This document shows, piece after piece, positions 7,951-15,926 of a stretch of 64,000 nucleotides of DNA. Position 1 is the first letter of the stretch; every line of letters begins with the position of its first letter. The notes below the pieces were generated by a model, which saw only the letters and a program-made list of their open reading frames with translations, was not told the origin of the DNA and made no database searches. Made by a program: the position numbers and the translations under genes. This DNA comes from Actinomadura rayongensis (GTDB taxonomy: Bacteria; Actinomycetota; Actinomycetes; Streptosporangiales; Streptosporangiaceae), in contig NZ_WUTW01000005.1 in NCBI RefSeq assembly GCF_009831215.1, positions 62,001 through 126,000 on the forward strand. The letters run 5' to 3'.

Positions 7951-9020
7951 ACCGGCTCCACGATGACGGCGTGCTCGGCCGCCGGATGCGCGGCGGCGAG
8001 CAGGCGCCGGGCCTCGGCCTCGACCGCGTCGGCGTCGGGCAGCGGCGCGAACGGCACGACCCGGACGGTCGCCGTGCCGCGCGCGGCGTCCATCGCCCAC
8101 ATGCCGTGGACGAACCCGTCCACCAGCAGCGTCGGCCGGATGATCCCGTTGACGGTGAACACGCGCTTGCGGTGCTCCTCGGTGATCACGCGGCTGCGGT
8201 CCTCGTGCGACAGCGTCAGGTTGTCGAAGTCGGGGACGAGCCGGACGGGCGCGGGCGTGTCCGGATCCGGCCGCGGCGCGTCCGGCAGGTCGTAGAGCGT
8301 GCGGCCGTCGGCGTCGCGGAACCTCCGCAGGCGCGGCGCGAGCCGGTCGAACACCGCGCCGAGCCCGGTCAGCCCGGACCAGCGCTGCGCGTCGCGGACC
8401 GTCGCGGGGCCGAACGCCCCGAGGTAGCGCAGGACGAGCCCGTCGAGCGTGCCCGGTTCGCCCGGAACGCCGTCCAGCCACGTGTCGAGGTTCGTGTGCC
8501 GGGCGAGCCCCGACTTCCCCCACACCCCGCGCGGCGGCACCTGGACGAGCGGCAGCGCGTAGTGGACGGCCCGCGCGAGTTCGGTCGCGTCATGGCCGGG
8601 CCACCGCTCGGCGAGCATCTCGCGCAGTTCCTTCGCGCTGCGCGGCTTCTCCGCGAAATGCTCCCGGGCCGCCGCGAGGGCGTCGGGCAGGACGTCCTCG
8701 AACCCCTTGATGACGCGGTCCAGCAGGGTCTGGGCGAGGGGCCGCAGCGCGCGGGCGTCCCGGGCGCTGACGAGGTGGATCGTCCCGCGCATCAGCAGGA
8801 TCCGGACGGCCGCGCGCGTCTCGACCAGCGCGGCGAGGTCGGCGAACGCGAAGCCGTCGAGCCGCGTCCACAGCCCGACGTACGGCGGGTTCGGCGCCTG
8901 GCTCTGCATGCCGACCAGGTGCTCGACGGCGTCGAGCGGCGCGAGCGGGACGCGCTCCAGCAGCAGTTGCCGGGCGAGCAGCGCGCGGTTGAGGGCGCGG
9001 CGGTCGAGGAGATCAGTCAT
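7947..9020 (-). CDS. Winged-helix DNA-binding protein, AlkZ/YcaQ-like (HTH_42)
   Basis: A 357-residue protein of the HTH_42 family, which contains the DNA glycosylases AlkZ and YcaQ. The family hallmark QxQ motif is present as GMQSQAPNPPY near residues 36-46. Tandem winged-helix segments and the C-terminal region with TVNGIIRPTLLVDGFVHGMW follow. AlkZ enzymes excise alkylated bases or unhook interstrand crosslinks, often protecting producers from their own genotoxin, but many genomic homologues are uncharacterised. No toxin biosynthesis genes are adjacent, so general DNA repair is the cautious reading. Confidence 0.75.
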   Translation of the reverse strand: MTDLLDRRALNRALLARQLLLERVPLAPLDAVEHLVGMQSQAPNPPYVGLWTRLDGFAFADLAALVETRAAVRILLMRGTIHLVSARDARALRPLAQTLLDRVIKGFEDVLPDALAAAREHFAEKPRSAKELREMLAERWPGHDATELARAVHYALPLVQVPPRGVWGKSGLARHTNLDTWLDGVPGEPGTLDGLVLRYLGAFGPATVRDAQRWSGLTGLGAVFDRLAPRLRRFRDADGRTLYDLPDAPRPDPDTPAPVRLVPDFDNLTLSHEDRSRVITEEHRKRVFTVNGIIRPTLLVDGFVHGMWAMDAARGTATVRVVPFAPLPDADAVEAEARRLLAAAHPAAEHAVIVEPV

Positions 9021-9223
9021 GGCGGAACAGCCTTCCAGTCCCGCGGAACATACCAATCGCCCCTGACAACGGGGTGGTGGAGACGCCGAACGTCATCGGC
9101 CGCTCACGGTGACGGAAAAAGTTCCCCCGGAAGGGGCGTGTCCGCTTCGCACGGCAAAGTGGCCATTAGCCAAATGTTAGGTGAACCCGTCAACGCGGGA
9201 TCGTCGCTGGGAATCCTTCTCAT

Positions 9224-10513
9224 GTGGTGAATAATCTGCGGATCGGCCTGGGGACGCCGTTCGCCCGTCCCGTCCCCGGTGACCGGCGATGGCTCAGGAC
9301 CGGCCTTTTCGTGGCCGCCGCCGTGGTGCTCGGCGCGACGTTATGGCTGGTCCGCTGGTCGGCCGGGCCGTCGACGGCCACGCCCGACACCTTTTGGTAC
9401 GCGCGGGACGCGTTCCGTTTCGCGGGCGTCGCGGAACCGCGCGCGGAGCTGGACGCCGCCCGGATCACCTGCTCGGCGATGGCGCACGGCACGCCGCGCC
9501 CCACGAGCCGTTTCCGGCACGGCGGCACGTGCCTGGACTATCGCAGTTCGCTGCCGCAGCGGGCGCCGCAGCGGTTCGAGGACATCTTCACGTCGCGGCC
9601 CGGTTACGCATTGCTGACGACGCCTTTCGTCTGGGCCTTCGGCCCGGGCGGATTCGCCCTCGGCACGGCGTTCCTCGGCGTCGCCTGCGGAGTGGCCGTG
9701 GTCGGCCTGGCGCTCGCGGCCGGGCTGCGGCCGGCGCAGGCTTTTCTCGCCGAACTCGTTTTCTATCTCCTGCCGACCGGGCTGTGGACGAGCCGGATGC
9801 TCGCCGAGGCCCCGATGATCCTCTGCGTGCTGCTCGCGCTGACCGGCGCGGTGCTGCTGCTGCGCGACACGGCCCGGATCCGGGCGGGCGCGCTGCTGGC
9901 GGCGGGCCTGGCGTTCTGCTGCGTCGTCAAGCCCGCGAACGGCGTGGCGCTGTCGGCGGCGCTGCTCGTCGGCTCGGTGCCGCTGTTCTTCTTCGCCCGG
10001 TGGCGTCCGGCGTGCCTGGCCATCGCGGGGATCGCCGGGATCGTCCTCGTGGGCAACGGGTTCGTCAGCTCGCTGCTGCACCTGCCGGGGACGTCGGCGA
10101 CGCTCCAGGACACGTTCACCCGGCACTACCGGCACCCGGACGTCCCGGACGTCTGGCCCCGGCTCCAGGATCTCGCCGGCGAGCTGTGGAACGACCGGAT
10201 CCTGCCGCAGATGCACGACAATCCGCTCATTCCCGCCGGGTACCTGCTCGGCGCGGCCGGGCTGTTCACCCGGCTGCGCGGCGACGTCGCCTGGCCGCTG
10301 CTGCTCGCCGGGCTGACCGGGGCCGTCGTCGTGACGATGCATCCGCTCGGCTCCGAGACCGACCGGCTCGCCACCGTGACGTGGGTGCCGGTCGCGCTCG
10401 GGCTCGCCGCGCTGACGGCCCCGTCGCGGTTTCGCCGTCCGTCCGGCGCGGAGCCGCCCGTCCCGGCCGCCGCGCCCGCGCCCGCGCCGGCCAAAGAAGG
10501 CGCCGCGCCGTAG
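9224..10513 (+). CDS. Polytopic membrane protein, possible GT-C type glycosyltransferase
   Basis: A 429-residue protein with about eight to ten hydrophobic segments, starting with one around residues 27-46. After the first helix come DTFWYARDAFRFAG and a loop with two cysteines (ITCSAMA and TCLDYRS). The layout, a first helix followed by an acidic loop, recalls GT-C transferases such as the ArnT/GT87-like group, but I cannot identify the catalytic site with certainty. The C-terminus is an Ala/Pro-rich cytoplasmic tail. The start is a GTG at 9224; there is no good Shine-Dalgarno. About 200 bases without a gene precede it. Confidence 0.55.
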   Translation: MVNNLRIGLGTPFARPVPGDRRWLRTGLFVAAAVVLGATLWLVRWSAGPSTATPDTFWYARDAFRFAGVAEPRAELDAARITCSAMAHGTPRPTSRFRHGGTCLDYRSSLPQRAPQRFEDIFTSRPGYALLTTPFVWAFGPGGFALGTAFLGVACGVAVVGLALAAGLRPAQAFLAELVFYLLPTGLWTSRMLAEAPMILCVLLALTGAVLLLRDTARIRAGALLAAGLAFCCVVKPANGVALSAALLVGSVPLFFFARWRPACLAIAGIAGIVLVGNGFVSSLLHLPGTSATLQDTFTRHYRHPDVPDVWPRLQDLAGELWNDRILPQMHDNPLIPAGYLLGAAGLFTRLRGDVAWPLLLAGLTGAVVVTMHPLGSETDRLATVTWVPVALGLAALTAPSRFRRPSGAEPPVPAAAPAPAPAKEGAAP

Positions 10514-10514
10514 T

Positions 10515-11537
10515 TCAGTACGGCATCCCCATCGCCGTGCGGACCTCCGCGAGCGTCCGGTCGGCGACGGCGCGGGCGTGCGCGTTGCCCTCGGCGAGGA
10601 TCCGGTGGAGCTGCTCGGGGTCGTCGGCGTAGACCGCGCGGCGCTCGCGGATCGGGCGGAAGAACTCGTTCACCGACTCGATCACCGTCTTCTTCAGCGC
10701 CGCCGCGCCGCCCGCCCCGATGTCGGCGGCCACGTCGTGCGGGTCGCGGTCCTGGCACAGCGCCGCGAGCAGCACGAGGTTCGCCACCTCCGGACGGTTC
10801 TCCGGGTCGTAGGCGATGTGCCGGTCGGCGTCGGTCTTCGCGCGGGTGAGCAGCCGGGCCGTCTCGTCCTCCGACGCCGACAGCGCGATCGCGTTGCCCC
10901 GGCTCTTGCTCATCTTGCGGCCGTCCGTGCCGAGCAGGACGGGCGCGGACGACAGCAGCGCCTCGGGCACCGGGAAAACCGGGGCGTAGCGCTCGTTGAA
11001 GCGGCGCGCGACCGTCCGGGTGATCTCCTGGTGCGGGAGCTGGTCGCGGCCGACCGGGACGAGGTTGGCCTTGCAGAACAGGATGTCGGCCGCCTGGTGG
11101 ACGGGGTAGGTCAGCATCAGCCCGCTCACCGACGCCTGCCGCGAGTTCTGGATCTCGTCCTTGACGGTCGGGTTGCGGCGCAGCTCGGCGTCCGTCACCA
11201 GCGACAGGAACGGCAGCATGAGCTGGTTGAGCGCGGGGACGGCGCTGTGCGCGAAGATCGTCGCCGTGGAAGGTTCCACGCCGACGGCGAGATGGTCGGC
11301 GACGAGGCCGAGGACGTGCTCCTCCAGGCGGTCGGCGACGTCCCGGTCGGTGAGCACCTGGTAGTCGGCGACGAGCACGAACAGCTCGACCCCGGCGCGC
11401 TGGAGCCGGACGCGGTTGGCGAGCGTGCCGAAGTAGTGCCCGAGGTGCAGCGGGCCGGTCGGCCGGTCGCCGGTCAGGATCCGGAACGCGGACGGACGGG
11501 CCGCGACGCGGCGTTCGAGGTCATCGGGGTCGTTCAT
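10515..11537 (-). CDS. trpS: Tryptophanyl-tRNA synthetase
   Basis: A 340-residue class I aminoacyl-tRNA synthetase that charges tRNA-Trp. It has the HIGH-type motif in PTGPLHLGHYF (HLGH at 31-34), the conserved NPTVKDEIQ and PVHQAADILF segments, and a perfect KMSKS at 208-212. The leader carries a Trp-Trp leader peptide and alternative hairpins, the pattern of attenuation. In Streptomyces some genomes carry a second, indolmycin-resistant TrpRS controlled in this way, so this may be an auxiliary enzyme; that cannot be decided from one window. The ATG at 11537 follows GGGAGCTGATCC. It is convergent with the preceding membrane-protein gene. Confidence 0.93.
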   Translation of the reverse strand: MNDPDDLERRVAARPSAFRILTGDRPTGPLHLGHYFGTLANRVRLQRAGVELFVLVADYQVLTDRDVADRLEEHVLGLVADHLAVGVEPSTATIFAHSAVPALNQLMLPFLSLVTDAELRRNPTVKDEIQNSRQASVSGLMLTYPVHQAADILFCKANLVPVGRDQLPHQEITRTVARRFNERYAPVFPVPEALLSSAPVLLGTDGRKMSKSRGNAIALSASEDETARLLTRAKTDADRHIAYDPENRPEVANLVLLAALCQDRDPHDVAADIGAGGAAALKKTVIESVNEFFRPIRERRAVYADDPEQLHRILAEGNAHARAVADRTLAEVRTAMGMPY

Positions 11538-11541
11538 GGAT

Positions 11542-11663
11542 CAGCTCCCTGTGCGGTGGTCGGGGCCGTGCCCGGACGGGCGCCGCGCGGGGAGCTGTGG
11601 CGGGCCGTCCGAGACGGCCCGCCGTGCGTGCGGAGATCGGTGGCCGTCGCTAGGACGGCCACC
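11542..11663 (-). promoter_or_regulatory. Trp-responsive attenuator of trpS
   Basis: Reading the minus strand, arm 1 (GGTGGCCGTC, 11663-11654) contains the second Trp codon of the leader peptide and pairs perfectly over 10 bases with arm 2 (GACGGCCACC, 11648-11639). Arm 3 (11623-11613) and arm 4 (11609-11599) form an 11-base stem. Arm 2 can instead pair with arm 3 (GACGGCC at 11648-11642 with GGCCGTC at 11619-11613). In addition CAGCTCCC (11597-11590) is complementary to the trpS Shine-Dalgarno region GGGAGCTG (11549-11542), so translation may also be gated. Stalling at the Trp codons would free arm 2 to form the 2:3 antiterminator. Confidence 0.85.
11599..11623 (-). terminator. Attenuator terminator hairpin (arms 3:4)
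   Basis: A perfect 11-base stem, GGCGGGCCGTC and GACGGCCCGCC, with a 3-base loop. It lies between the leader peptide and trpS on the trpS transcript. There is no U-tract, which is normal for actinobacterial terminators. Its upper part competes with arm 2 of the leader. Confidence 0.75.
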
Positions 11664-11688
11664 AGGTCGGGCACGCGTGGCGTTGCAT
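11650..11688 (-). CDS. Trp leader peptide (trpL-like)
   Basis: A 12-codon ORF, MQRHACPTWWPS, with two consecutive Trp codons (11664-11659) just before the TAG stop. The stop codon lies in the loop of the 1:2 hairpin, as expected for a ribosome-controlled attenuator. A -10-like TATCCT ends six bases before the ATG, so the leader mRNA may be leaderless and begin at or near the AUG. It sits upstream of trpS, divergent from marR. Confidence 0.85.
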   Translation of the reverse strand: MQRHACPTWWPS

Positions 11689-11721
11689 GCGCTCAGGATA
11701 GCCCGTTCCGAAGCGGATCGT

Positions 11722-11741
11722 CCGGGACGGGATCGTCCCGG
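11722..11741. promoter_or_regulatory. Palindrome between trpS and marR, candidate operator
   Basis: CCGGGACG and CGTCCCGG are a perfect 8-base inverted repeat around GGAT, ending 13 bases before the marR start codon. Half of it repeats an upstream GGATCGTCC. The position fits an autoregulatory site for the MarR protein, but it also lies upstream of the trpS leader promoter. Confidence 0.4.
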
Positions 11742-11754
11742 TTACGCTGGAGGC

Positions 11755-12240
11755 ATGACCACACCGGCCCCGGTCCGGGCGCTGCCGGACCTGTCCTTCC
11801 TGTTCAACCACGCCGCGCACGTCCTGCGGACGCAGATGGCGGCGGCGCTGGCCGAGGTCGGGCTGACGTCGCGGATGCACTGCGTGCTCGTCCACGCGCT
11901 GGAGGAGGAGCGCACGCAGATCCAGCTCGCCGAGATCGGCGACATGGACAAGACGACGATGGTCGCGACCGTGGACGCGCTGGAGAAGGCGGGCCTGGCC
12001 GAGCGGCGGCCGTCCAGCCGGGACCGGCGGGCGCGCGTGATCTGGGTGACGCCGGCGGGCGCGGCGGCGGCGGCGCGCAGCCAGGAGATCGTGGACCGCG
12101 TCCACGGCGCGGTGCTGGACGCGCTGCCCGAGGACGAGCGCGCGGTGTTCGTGCGCGCCCTGAACCGGCTGGTGGACGGGCATCTGGCCGTGCCCGCGCC
12201 CGCGCCCGCGACGCGCCGGGCACGGGAGCGCAGCACCTGA
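11755..12240 (+). CDS. MarR-family transcriptional regulator
   Basis: A 161-residue MarR-type winged-helix regulator. The recognition region is MDKTTMVATVDALEKAGLAE, followed by the wing with DRRARVIWVTPAG. The ATG at 11755 has TGGAGG just upstream. It is followed by an MFS exporter gene in the same direction with 70 bases between, a classic arrangement in which the MarR protein represses its own gene and the drug exporter until a ligand binds. Confidence 0.88.
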   Translation: MTTPAPVRALPDLSFLFNHAAHVLRTQMAAALAEVGLTSRMHCVLVHALEEERTQIQLAEIGDMDKTTMVATVDALEKAGLAERRPSSRDRRARVIWVTPAGAAAAARSQEIVDRVHGAVLDALPEDERAVFVRALNRLVDGHLAVPAPAPATRRARERST

Positions 12241-12310
12241 TCCGGTTTTAGATCGTCTATTACCGAACTATCTGTTACGGTCTCTCTTGTCGTTCCCGAA
12301 GGAGAGACCG
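12241..12310 (+). promoter_or_regulatory. AT-rich promoter/operator region of the MFS gene
   Basis: The 70 bases between marR and the exporter gene are markedly richer in A and T than the surroundings (for example TTTTAGATCGTCTATTACCG). They contain two related stretches, CTATTACCG and CTATCTGTTACGG. A separate promoter and a MarR binding site are likely here. An AAGGAGAG ribosome-binding site at 12298-12305 precedes the ATG. Confidence 0.4.
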
Positions 12311-13735
12311 ATGGACCTTTCCCAGCCCCGCGCCCGGGGGCTCGCGCTCGCCGTCCTCTGCGCGAGCATGCTGATGATCATCCTGGACGGCAGCGTCGTC
12401 AGCGTGGCGCTGCCCGCGATCCAGGACGGCCTCGGCTTCACCGACGGCGGCCTGACCTGGACCGTCAACGCCTACATGATCGCGTTCGGCGGCCTGCTGC
12501 TGCTGTCCGGACGGCTCGGCGACCTGCTCGGCCGCCGGACGGTCTTCGTCGCCGGGCTCGCCGTCTTCACCCTCGCCTCGCTGCTGTGCGGCGTCGCCGC
12601 GAGCCCGGCCGCGCTCGTCGCGGCGCGGTTCGTCCAGGGCGCCGGGGGCGCGCTGGCCTCGGCCGTCGCGCTCGGGATGCTCGTCACGATCTTCACCGGG
12701 CCGCGCGAGCGGGGCCGGGCGCTCGGCGCGTACGCGTTCGTCGGCGCGGCGGGCGCGTCGATCGGGCAGGTGCTCGGCGGCGTGCTCGCCGACCGGCTCG
12801 GCTGGCACTGGATCTTCCTGGTCAACCTGCCGATCGGTGCGGCGGCGATCGTCCTCGCGCTGCGCGTGCTGCCCGCCGACGCCGGGCTCGGGCTGCGGGC
12901 GGGCGCGGACGCGCTCGGGGCCGTCCTCGCGACGTCCGGGCTGATGCTCGCCGTCTACGCGATCGTGCAGACCGGCGGGCACGGCTGGACGTCGGCGCGG
13001 ACCTTGGCGCTCGGCGGCGTCGCGGCGCTGCTGCTCGCGGGGTTCGTCGTCCGGCAGGCCACCGCCGCGACCCCGCTGCTGCCGCTGCGGATGTTCCGCT
13101 CGCGCAATGTGTGGGGGGCCAACCTCGCCCAGTTGCTGCTGATCGGGGCGATGTTCGGCTTCCAGTTCTTCATCGCGCTGTACATGCAGCGCGTGCTCGG
13201 TTACGGCGCCACCGCGACGGGGTTCGCGATGCTGCCCGCGGCCGTCGCGATCGGTGCGGCGTCGCTGCTGCTGTCCGCGCGGCTCTCGGCGCGGTTCGGG
13301 GAGCGGGCGGTGCTCGTCGCGGGGCTCGTGCTGCTGCTCGCGTCGCGGTACTTCCTGCTCGTCCTGCCGGTGGACGGCTCCTATGCCGCCGACGTCCTGC
13401 CGCTCATGGTCCTGTGCTTCGGCGCGGGGCTCGCGATGCCCGCGCTGACCGGGCTCGGCATGTCCGGGGCGCGTCCCGAGGACGCCGGGATCGCGTCCGG
13501 GCTGTTCAACACCTCCCAGCAGATCGGCGCGGCGCTCGGCGTCGCCGTCGCGTCCACGGTCGCGGGCCGCACGCCCGGGACCGCGCCGGACGCGCTCAAC
13601 GACGGCTACCGCGCCGCGTTCGGCGTCGGCGCGGTGCTGCTGGTCGCGGCCCTCGCCGTCGCGCTGGCCGTCCAGCGCCGCGTGCGCCCCTCTGTCACCA
13701 CCGAACCCGCTCTCACCAAGGAGACCGTGCGATGA
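12311..13735 (+). CDS. MFS drug exporter, DHA2 (14-helix) family
   Basis: A 474-residue major facilitator with about 14 membrane helices. It has the DHA2 motif D1 region LDGSVVSVALPAIQDGLGF, motif A SGRLGDLLGRRTVF and motif C-like GASIGQVLGGVLADRLGWHW, typical of EmrB/QacA proton-drug antiporters in the cytoplasmic membrane. Substrate unknown. Its stop overlaps the start of the next gene (ATGA), so a flavin/F420-type reductase is co-translated. Likely controlled by the upstream MarR protein. Confidence 0.9.
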   Translation: MDLSQPRARGLALAVLCASMLMIILDGSVVSVALPAIQDGLGFTDGGLTWTVNAYMIAFGGLLLLSGRLGDLLGRRTVFVAGLAVFTLASLLCGVAASPAALVAARFVQGAGGALASAVALGMLVTIFTGPRERGRALGAYAFVGAAGASIGQVLGGVLADRLGWHWIFLVNLPIGAAAIVLALRVLPADAGLGLRAGADALGAVLATSGLMLAVYAIVQTGGHGWTSARTLALGGVAALLLAGFVVRQATAATPLLPLRMFRSRNVWGANLAQLLLIGAMFGFQFFIALYMQRVLGYGATATGFAMLPAAVAIGAASLLLSARLSARFGERAVLVAGLVLLLASRYFLLVLPVDGSYAADVLPLMVLCFGAGLAMPALTGLGMSGARPEDAGIASGLFNTSQQIGAALGVAVASTVAGRTPGTAPDALNDGYRAAFGVGAVLLVAALAVALAVQRRVRPSVTTEPALTKETVR

Positions 13736-14205
13736 CCGCCTACGGACCCGGCCAGGGACCTGGCCCCGCCCCGCTGAACGACGCCGCGCTGGCGACGATC
13801 CTGCGCGAGAACCCGTTCGCCGTGCTCGCGACGACGCGCCGCGACGGCCGTCCGCAGCTCTCCACGGTCGCCCAGGCGTTCGACGCCGACGCCGGCCTGA
13901 TCCGGATCAGCACGACCGAGGACCGGCTGAAGGTGCGCCAGCTCCGCCGCGACCCGCGCGCCGTCCTGCACGTCAGCACGCCCGACCACCTGGCGTTCGC
14001 GATCGTGGAGGCCGACGCGGAGCTGTCCGCGGTCACGAGCGAGCCGGGCGACGCGGTCGGCCGCGAACTCCTGGCGCTGCAACCGCCGTTCTCCCCGGAG
14101 GACGAGCGGGCGTTCCTGGAGCAGGTCGTCAAGGACCGCCGCCTCGTCATCCGCCTGCACATCACCCGCCTCCACGGCACGGGCCTTGACCTCAAGGAAA
14201 GTTGA
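13732..14205 (+). CDS. PPOX-class (split beta-barrel) flavin/F420-dependent enzyme
   Basis: A 157-residue protein of the pyridoxamine 5'-phosphate oxidase-like fold. It shows NPFAVLATTRRDGRPQLSTV at the start, IRISTTEDRLKVRQLRRDPR in the middle and an RLVIRLHITRLHG end. Actinobacterial members often use F420 or FMN to reduce small molecules. Translationally coupled to the MFS exporter, which suggests a joint detoxification role: one enzyme modifies, the other exports. Confidence 0.8.
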   Translation: MTAYGPGQGPGPAPLNDAALATILRENPFAVLATTRRDGRPQLSTVAQAFDADAGLIRISTTEDRLKVRQLRRDPRAVLHVSTPDHLAFAIVEADAELSAVTSEPGDAVGRELLALQPPFSPEDERAFLEQVVKDRRLVIRLHITRLHGTGLDLKES

Positions 14206-14223
14206 GGTCCGAGACTGGGCGCC

Positions 14224-15021
14224 ATGAAGGCACTGGTACTCGGGCCGGGCGGCATCCCGGCGACGGCGTGGACGGCGGGCCTGCTCGCCGGGCTGCGCGA
14301 GGCGGGCGTCGACCTCGGCACCGCCGACCGGATCATCGGCACGTCGGCGGGCGCGATCGTCGGCGCGCTGCTCGCCTCGGGGGACGATCCCGCCCGCCTC
14401 GGCGCGGTCGCCCCCCGCCGCAACGGACGCCGTCCCAGCCCGGCGCGGATGCAGGAGATCATCACGGCGCTCCAGGACCCGGCCGCGCCCCCCGCCGAGC
14501 GGCTGTGCCGGGCGGGACGGCTCGGGCTCGCGGCGGAGGCGGCGGGCGAGGTCGATCGGGAAAGCGAGGTCATCGCCCGGATGGCCGCGCTGATCGGCGC
14601 GGAGCGCTGGCCGGAGCGGCTGGTGGTCCCGGTCGTGGACGTGGCGACGGGCGTCCCGCGCATCCTGGATGCGTCCGACCCGGCACCGCTCGCCACGGCC
14701 GTCGCGGCGGCGACCGCGATGCCGGGCACGGCCCCGGCGGTCACGATCGACGGCCGCCGGTACATGGACGGCGCGCTGCGCGGGGGCGCGAACGAGGACC
14801 TGGCGGACGGCGCGGACGTCAAGATCGTGGTGGAACCGGGCGCCGGCGGCCCGTTCGGCGGCCCGCCCGGCGAAGAACCGTGGCGGATCGTCCCGGACGG
14901 CCCGTCCCGCGCCCTGCTGGCCGATCCGAGCGACCCGGGCGCCTGGGCGGCGGCGTTCGCGGCGGGCCGGGAGCAGGCGGCGGCGGACGCGCCGCGCGTC
15001 GCGGCGGTGTGGAACGTCTAG
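14224..15021 (+). CDS. Patatin-like phospholipase
   Basis: A 265-residue patatin-family serine hydrolase with a Ser-Asp dyad. The nucleophile elbow is IIGTSAGAIVGA (G-x-S-x-G, near residues 38-49) and the catalytic Asp lies in YMDGALRGGANED. An oxyanion-type glycine-rich start, LGPGGIPATAW, is present. Expected to hydrolyse lipid acyl esters. It follows the PPOX gene after 18 bases and ends 4 bases inside the convergent M56 gene. Confidence 0.85.
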   Translation: MKALVLGPGGIPATAWTAGLLAGLREAGVDLGTADRIIGTSAGAIVGALLASGDDPARLGAVAPRRNGRRPSPARMQEIITALQDPAAPPAERLCRAGRLGLAAEAAGEVDRESEVIARMAALIGAERWPERLVVPVVDVATGVPRILDASDPAPLATAVAAATAMPGTAPAVTIDGRRYMDGALRGGANEDLADGADVKIVVEPGAGGPFGGPPGEEPWRIVPDGPSRALLADPSDPGAWAAAFAAGREQAAADAPRVAAVWNV

Positions 15022-15926
15022 TGCGGCAGCGCGTAGAGCAGGACCGGGACGATCGCGATGGCCGGGATCGCGAGCAACGTCGCCAGCCGGGTCGAGCGCC
15101 GGACGGGCCGGGGCTCCAGCAGCCGGTTCACCCGGGCCATGACCGGGATGTCGTCGGCGGTGGCGACGCCGAGCGCGCCGCGCGGCGCGGCGGCGGGCCG
15201 GGCGGCGGCGAACCGGAGCAGCGCCGTCGCGAGTTCGCGGGCCGAGCGGTGCCGCCGGGCGCGGTCGTCGGCGGCCATCTCGATGAGCAGTTCGACGGCG
15301 TCCAGACAGCGGCCGACCAGCCGGATCTGCGGGAAGACCTGGCGCAGCGAGGTGAAGGGCAGCAGCACGAGGTCGTGGCGCTCGCGGGCGTGGGCGCGCT
15401 CGTGGGCGAGGACGGCGGCCAGCTCGTCGGGGTCGAGGAGTTCGAGCGTCCCGGCGCTGATCACGACCTTCGCCGAGCGGACGCCCGGGACGCAGTACGC
15501 CGCCGCGCCCGGGTGGTCCAGGACCAGCGTGCCGGGGACGGCGGAGTCGCGGCGGGACACCAGGGCGAGCACGGCCCGGTGCCGCCGCCGGGCGCGGACG
15601 ACGCGGACGACCGCGCCCATCAGCATGGCCAGCAGCACGCCGGTCAGCCCGACCGCCGCCAGCAGCGCCGCCAGATGGACCCCGTCCATCCGGGCCGCCT
15701 GGTCGGCGAGCATCCCGGGCAGGCCGCCCGCGATGCCCTTGCGGTAGGGCAGCAGGGCCAGGCCGAGCAGGGCGCCGATCGTCGCGACGCCCCAGCTCAG
15801 CCCGAGGGCCTGCCACAGCGCGATGCCGAGGCGCGGCGCGCGCCAGGTCCAGCGCGCCCGCGACAGCGCGTGCGCGCCGCCGATCGTCGCGAGCGCGATG
15901 AGGGCGAGCAGCGCCGTTCCGGTCAT
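15018..15926 (-). CDS. M56-family membrane metallopeptidase (BlaR1/MecR1-like, no sensor domain)
   Basis: A 302-residue membrane protease. It has about four hydrophobic helices and a cytoplasmic zinc-protease segment with the HExxH motif in VLAHERAHARERHDLV near residue 176. The C-terminus ends in a last helix (LLAIPAIAIVPVLLYALPH). It lacks the extracellular penicillin-binding domain of BlaR1, which is usual for actinobacterial members. Its ATG overlaps the stop of the BlaI-type repressor gene, so the two are co-translated; the expected role is to cleave or inactivate that repressor. Confidence 0.88.
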   Translation of the reverse strand: MTGTALLALIALATIGGAHALSRARWTWRAPRLGIALWQALGLSWGVATIGALLGLALLPYRKGIAGGLPGMLADQAARMDGVHLAALLAAVGLTGVLLAMLMGAVVRVVRARRRHRAVLALVSRRDSAVPGTLVLDHPGAAAYCVPGVRSAKVVISAGTLELLDPDELAAVLAHERAHARERHDLVLLPFTSLRQVFPQIRLVGRCLDAVELLIEMAADDRARRHRSARELATALLRFAAARPAAAPRGALGVATADDIPVMARVNRLLEPRPVRRSTRLATLLAIPAIAIVPVLLYALPH

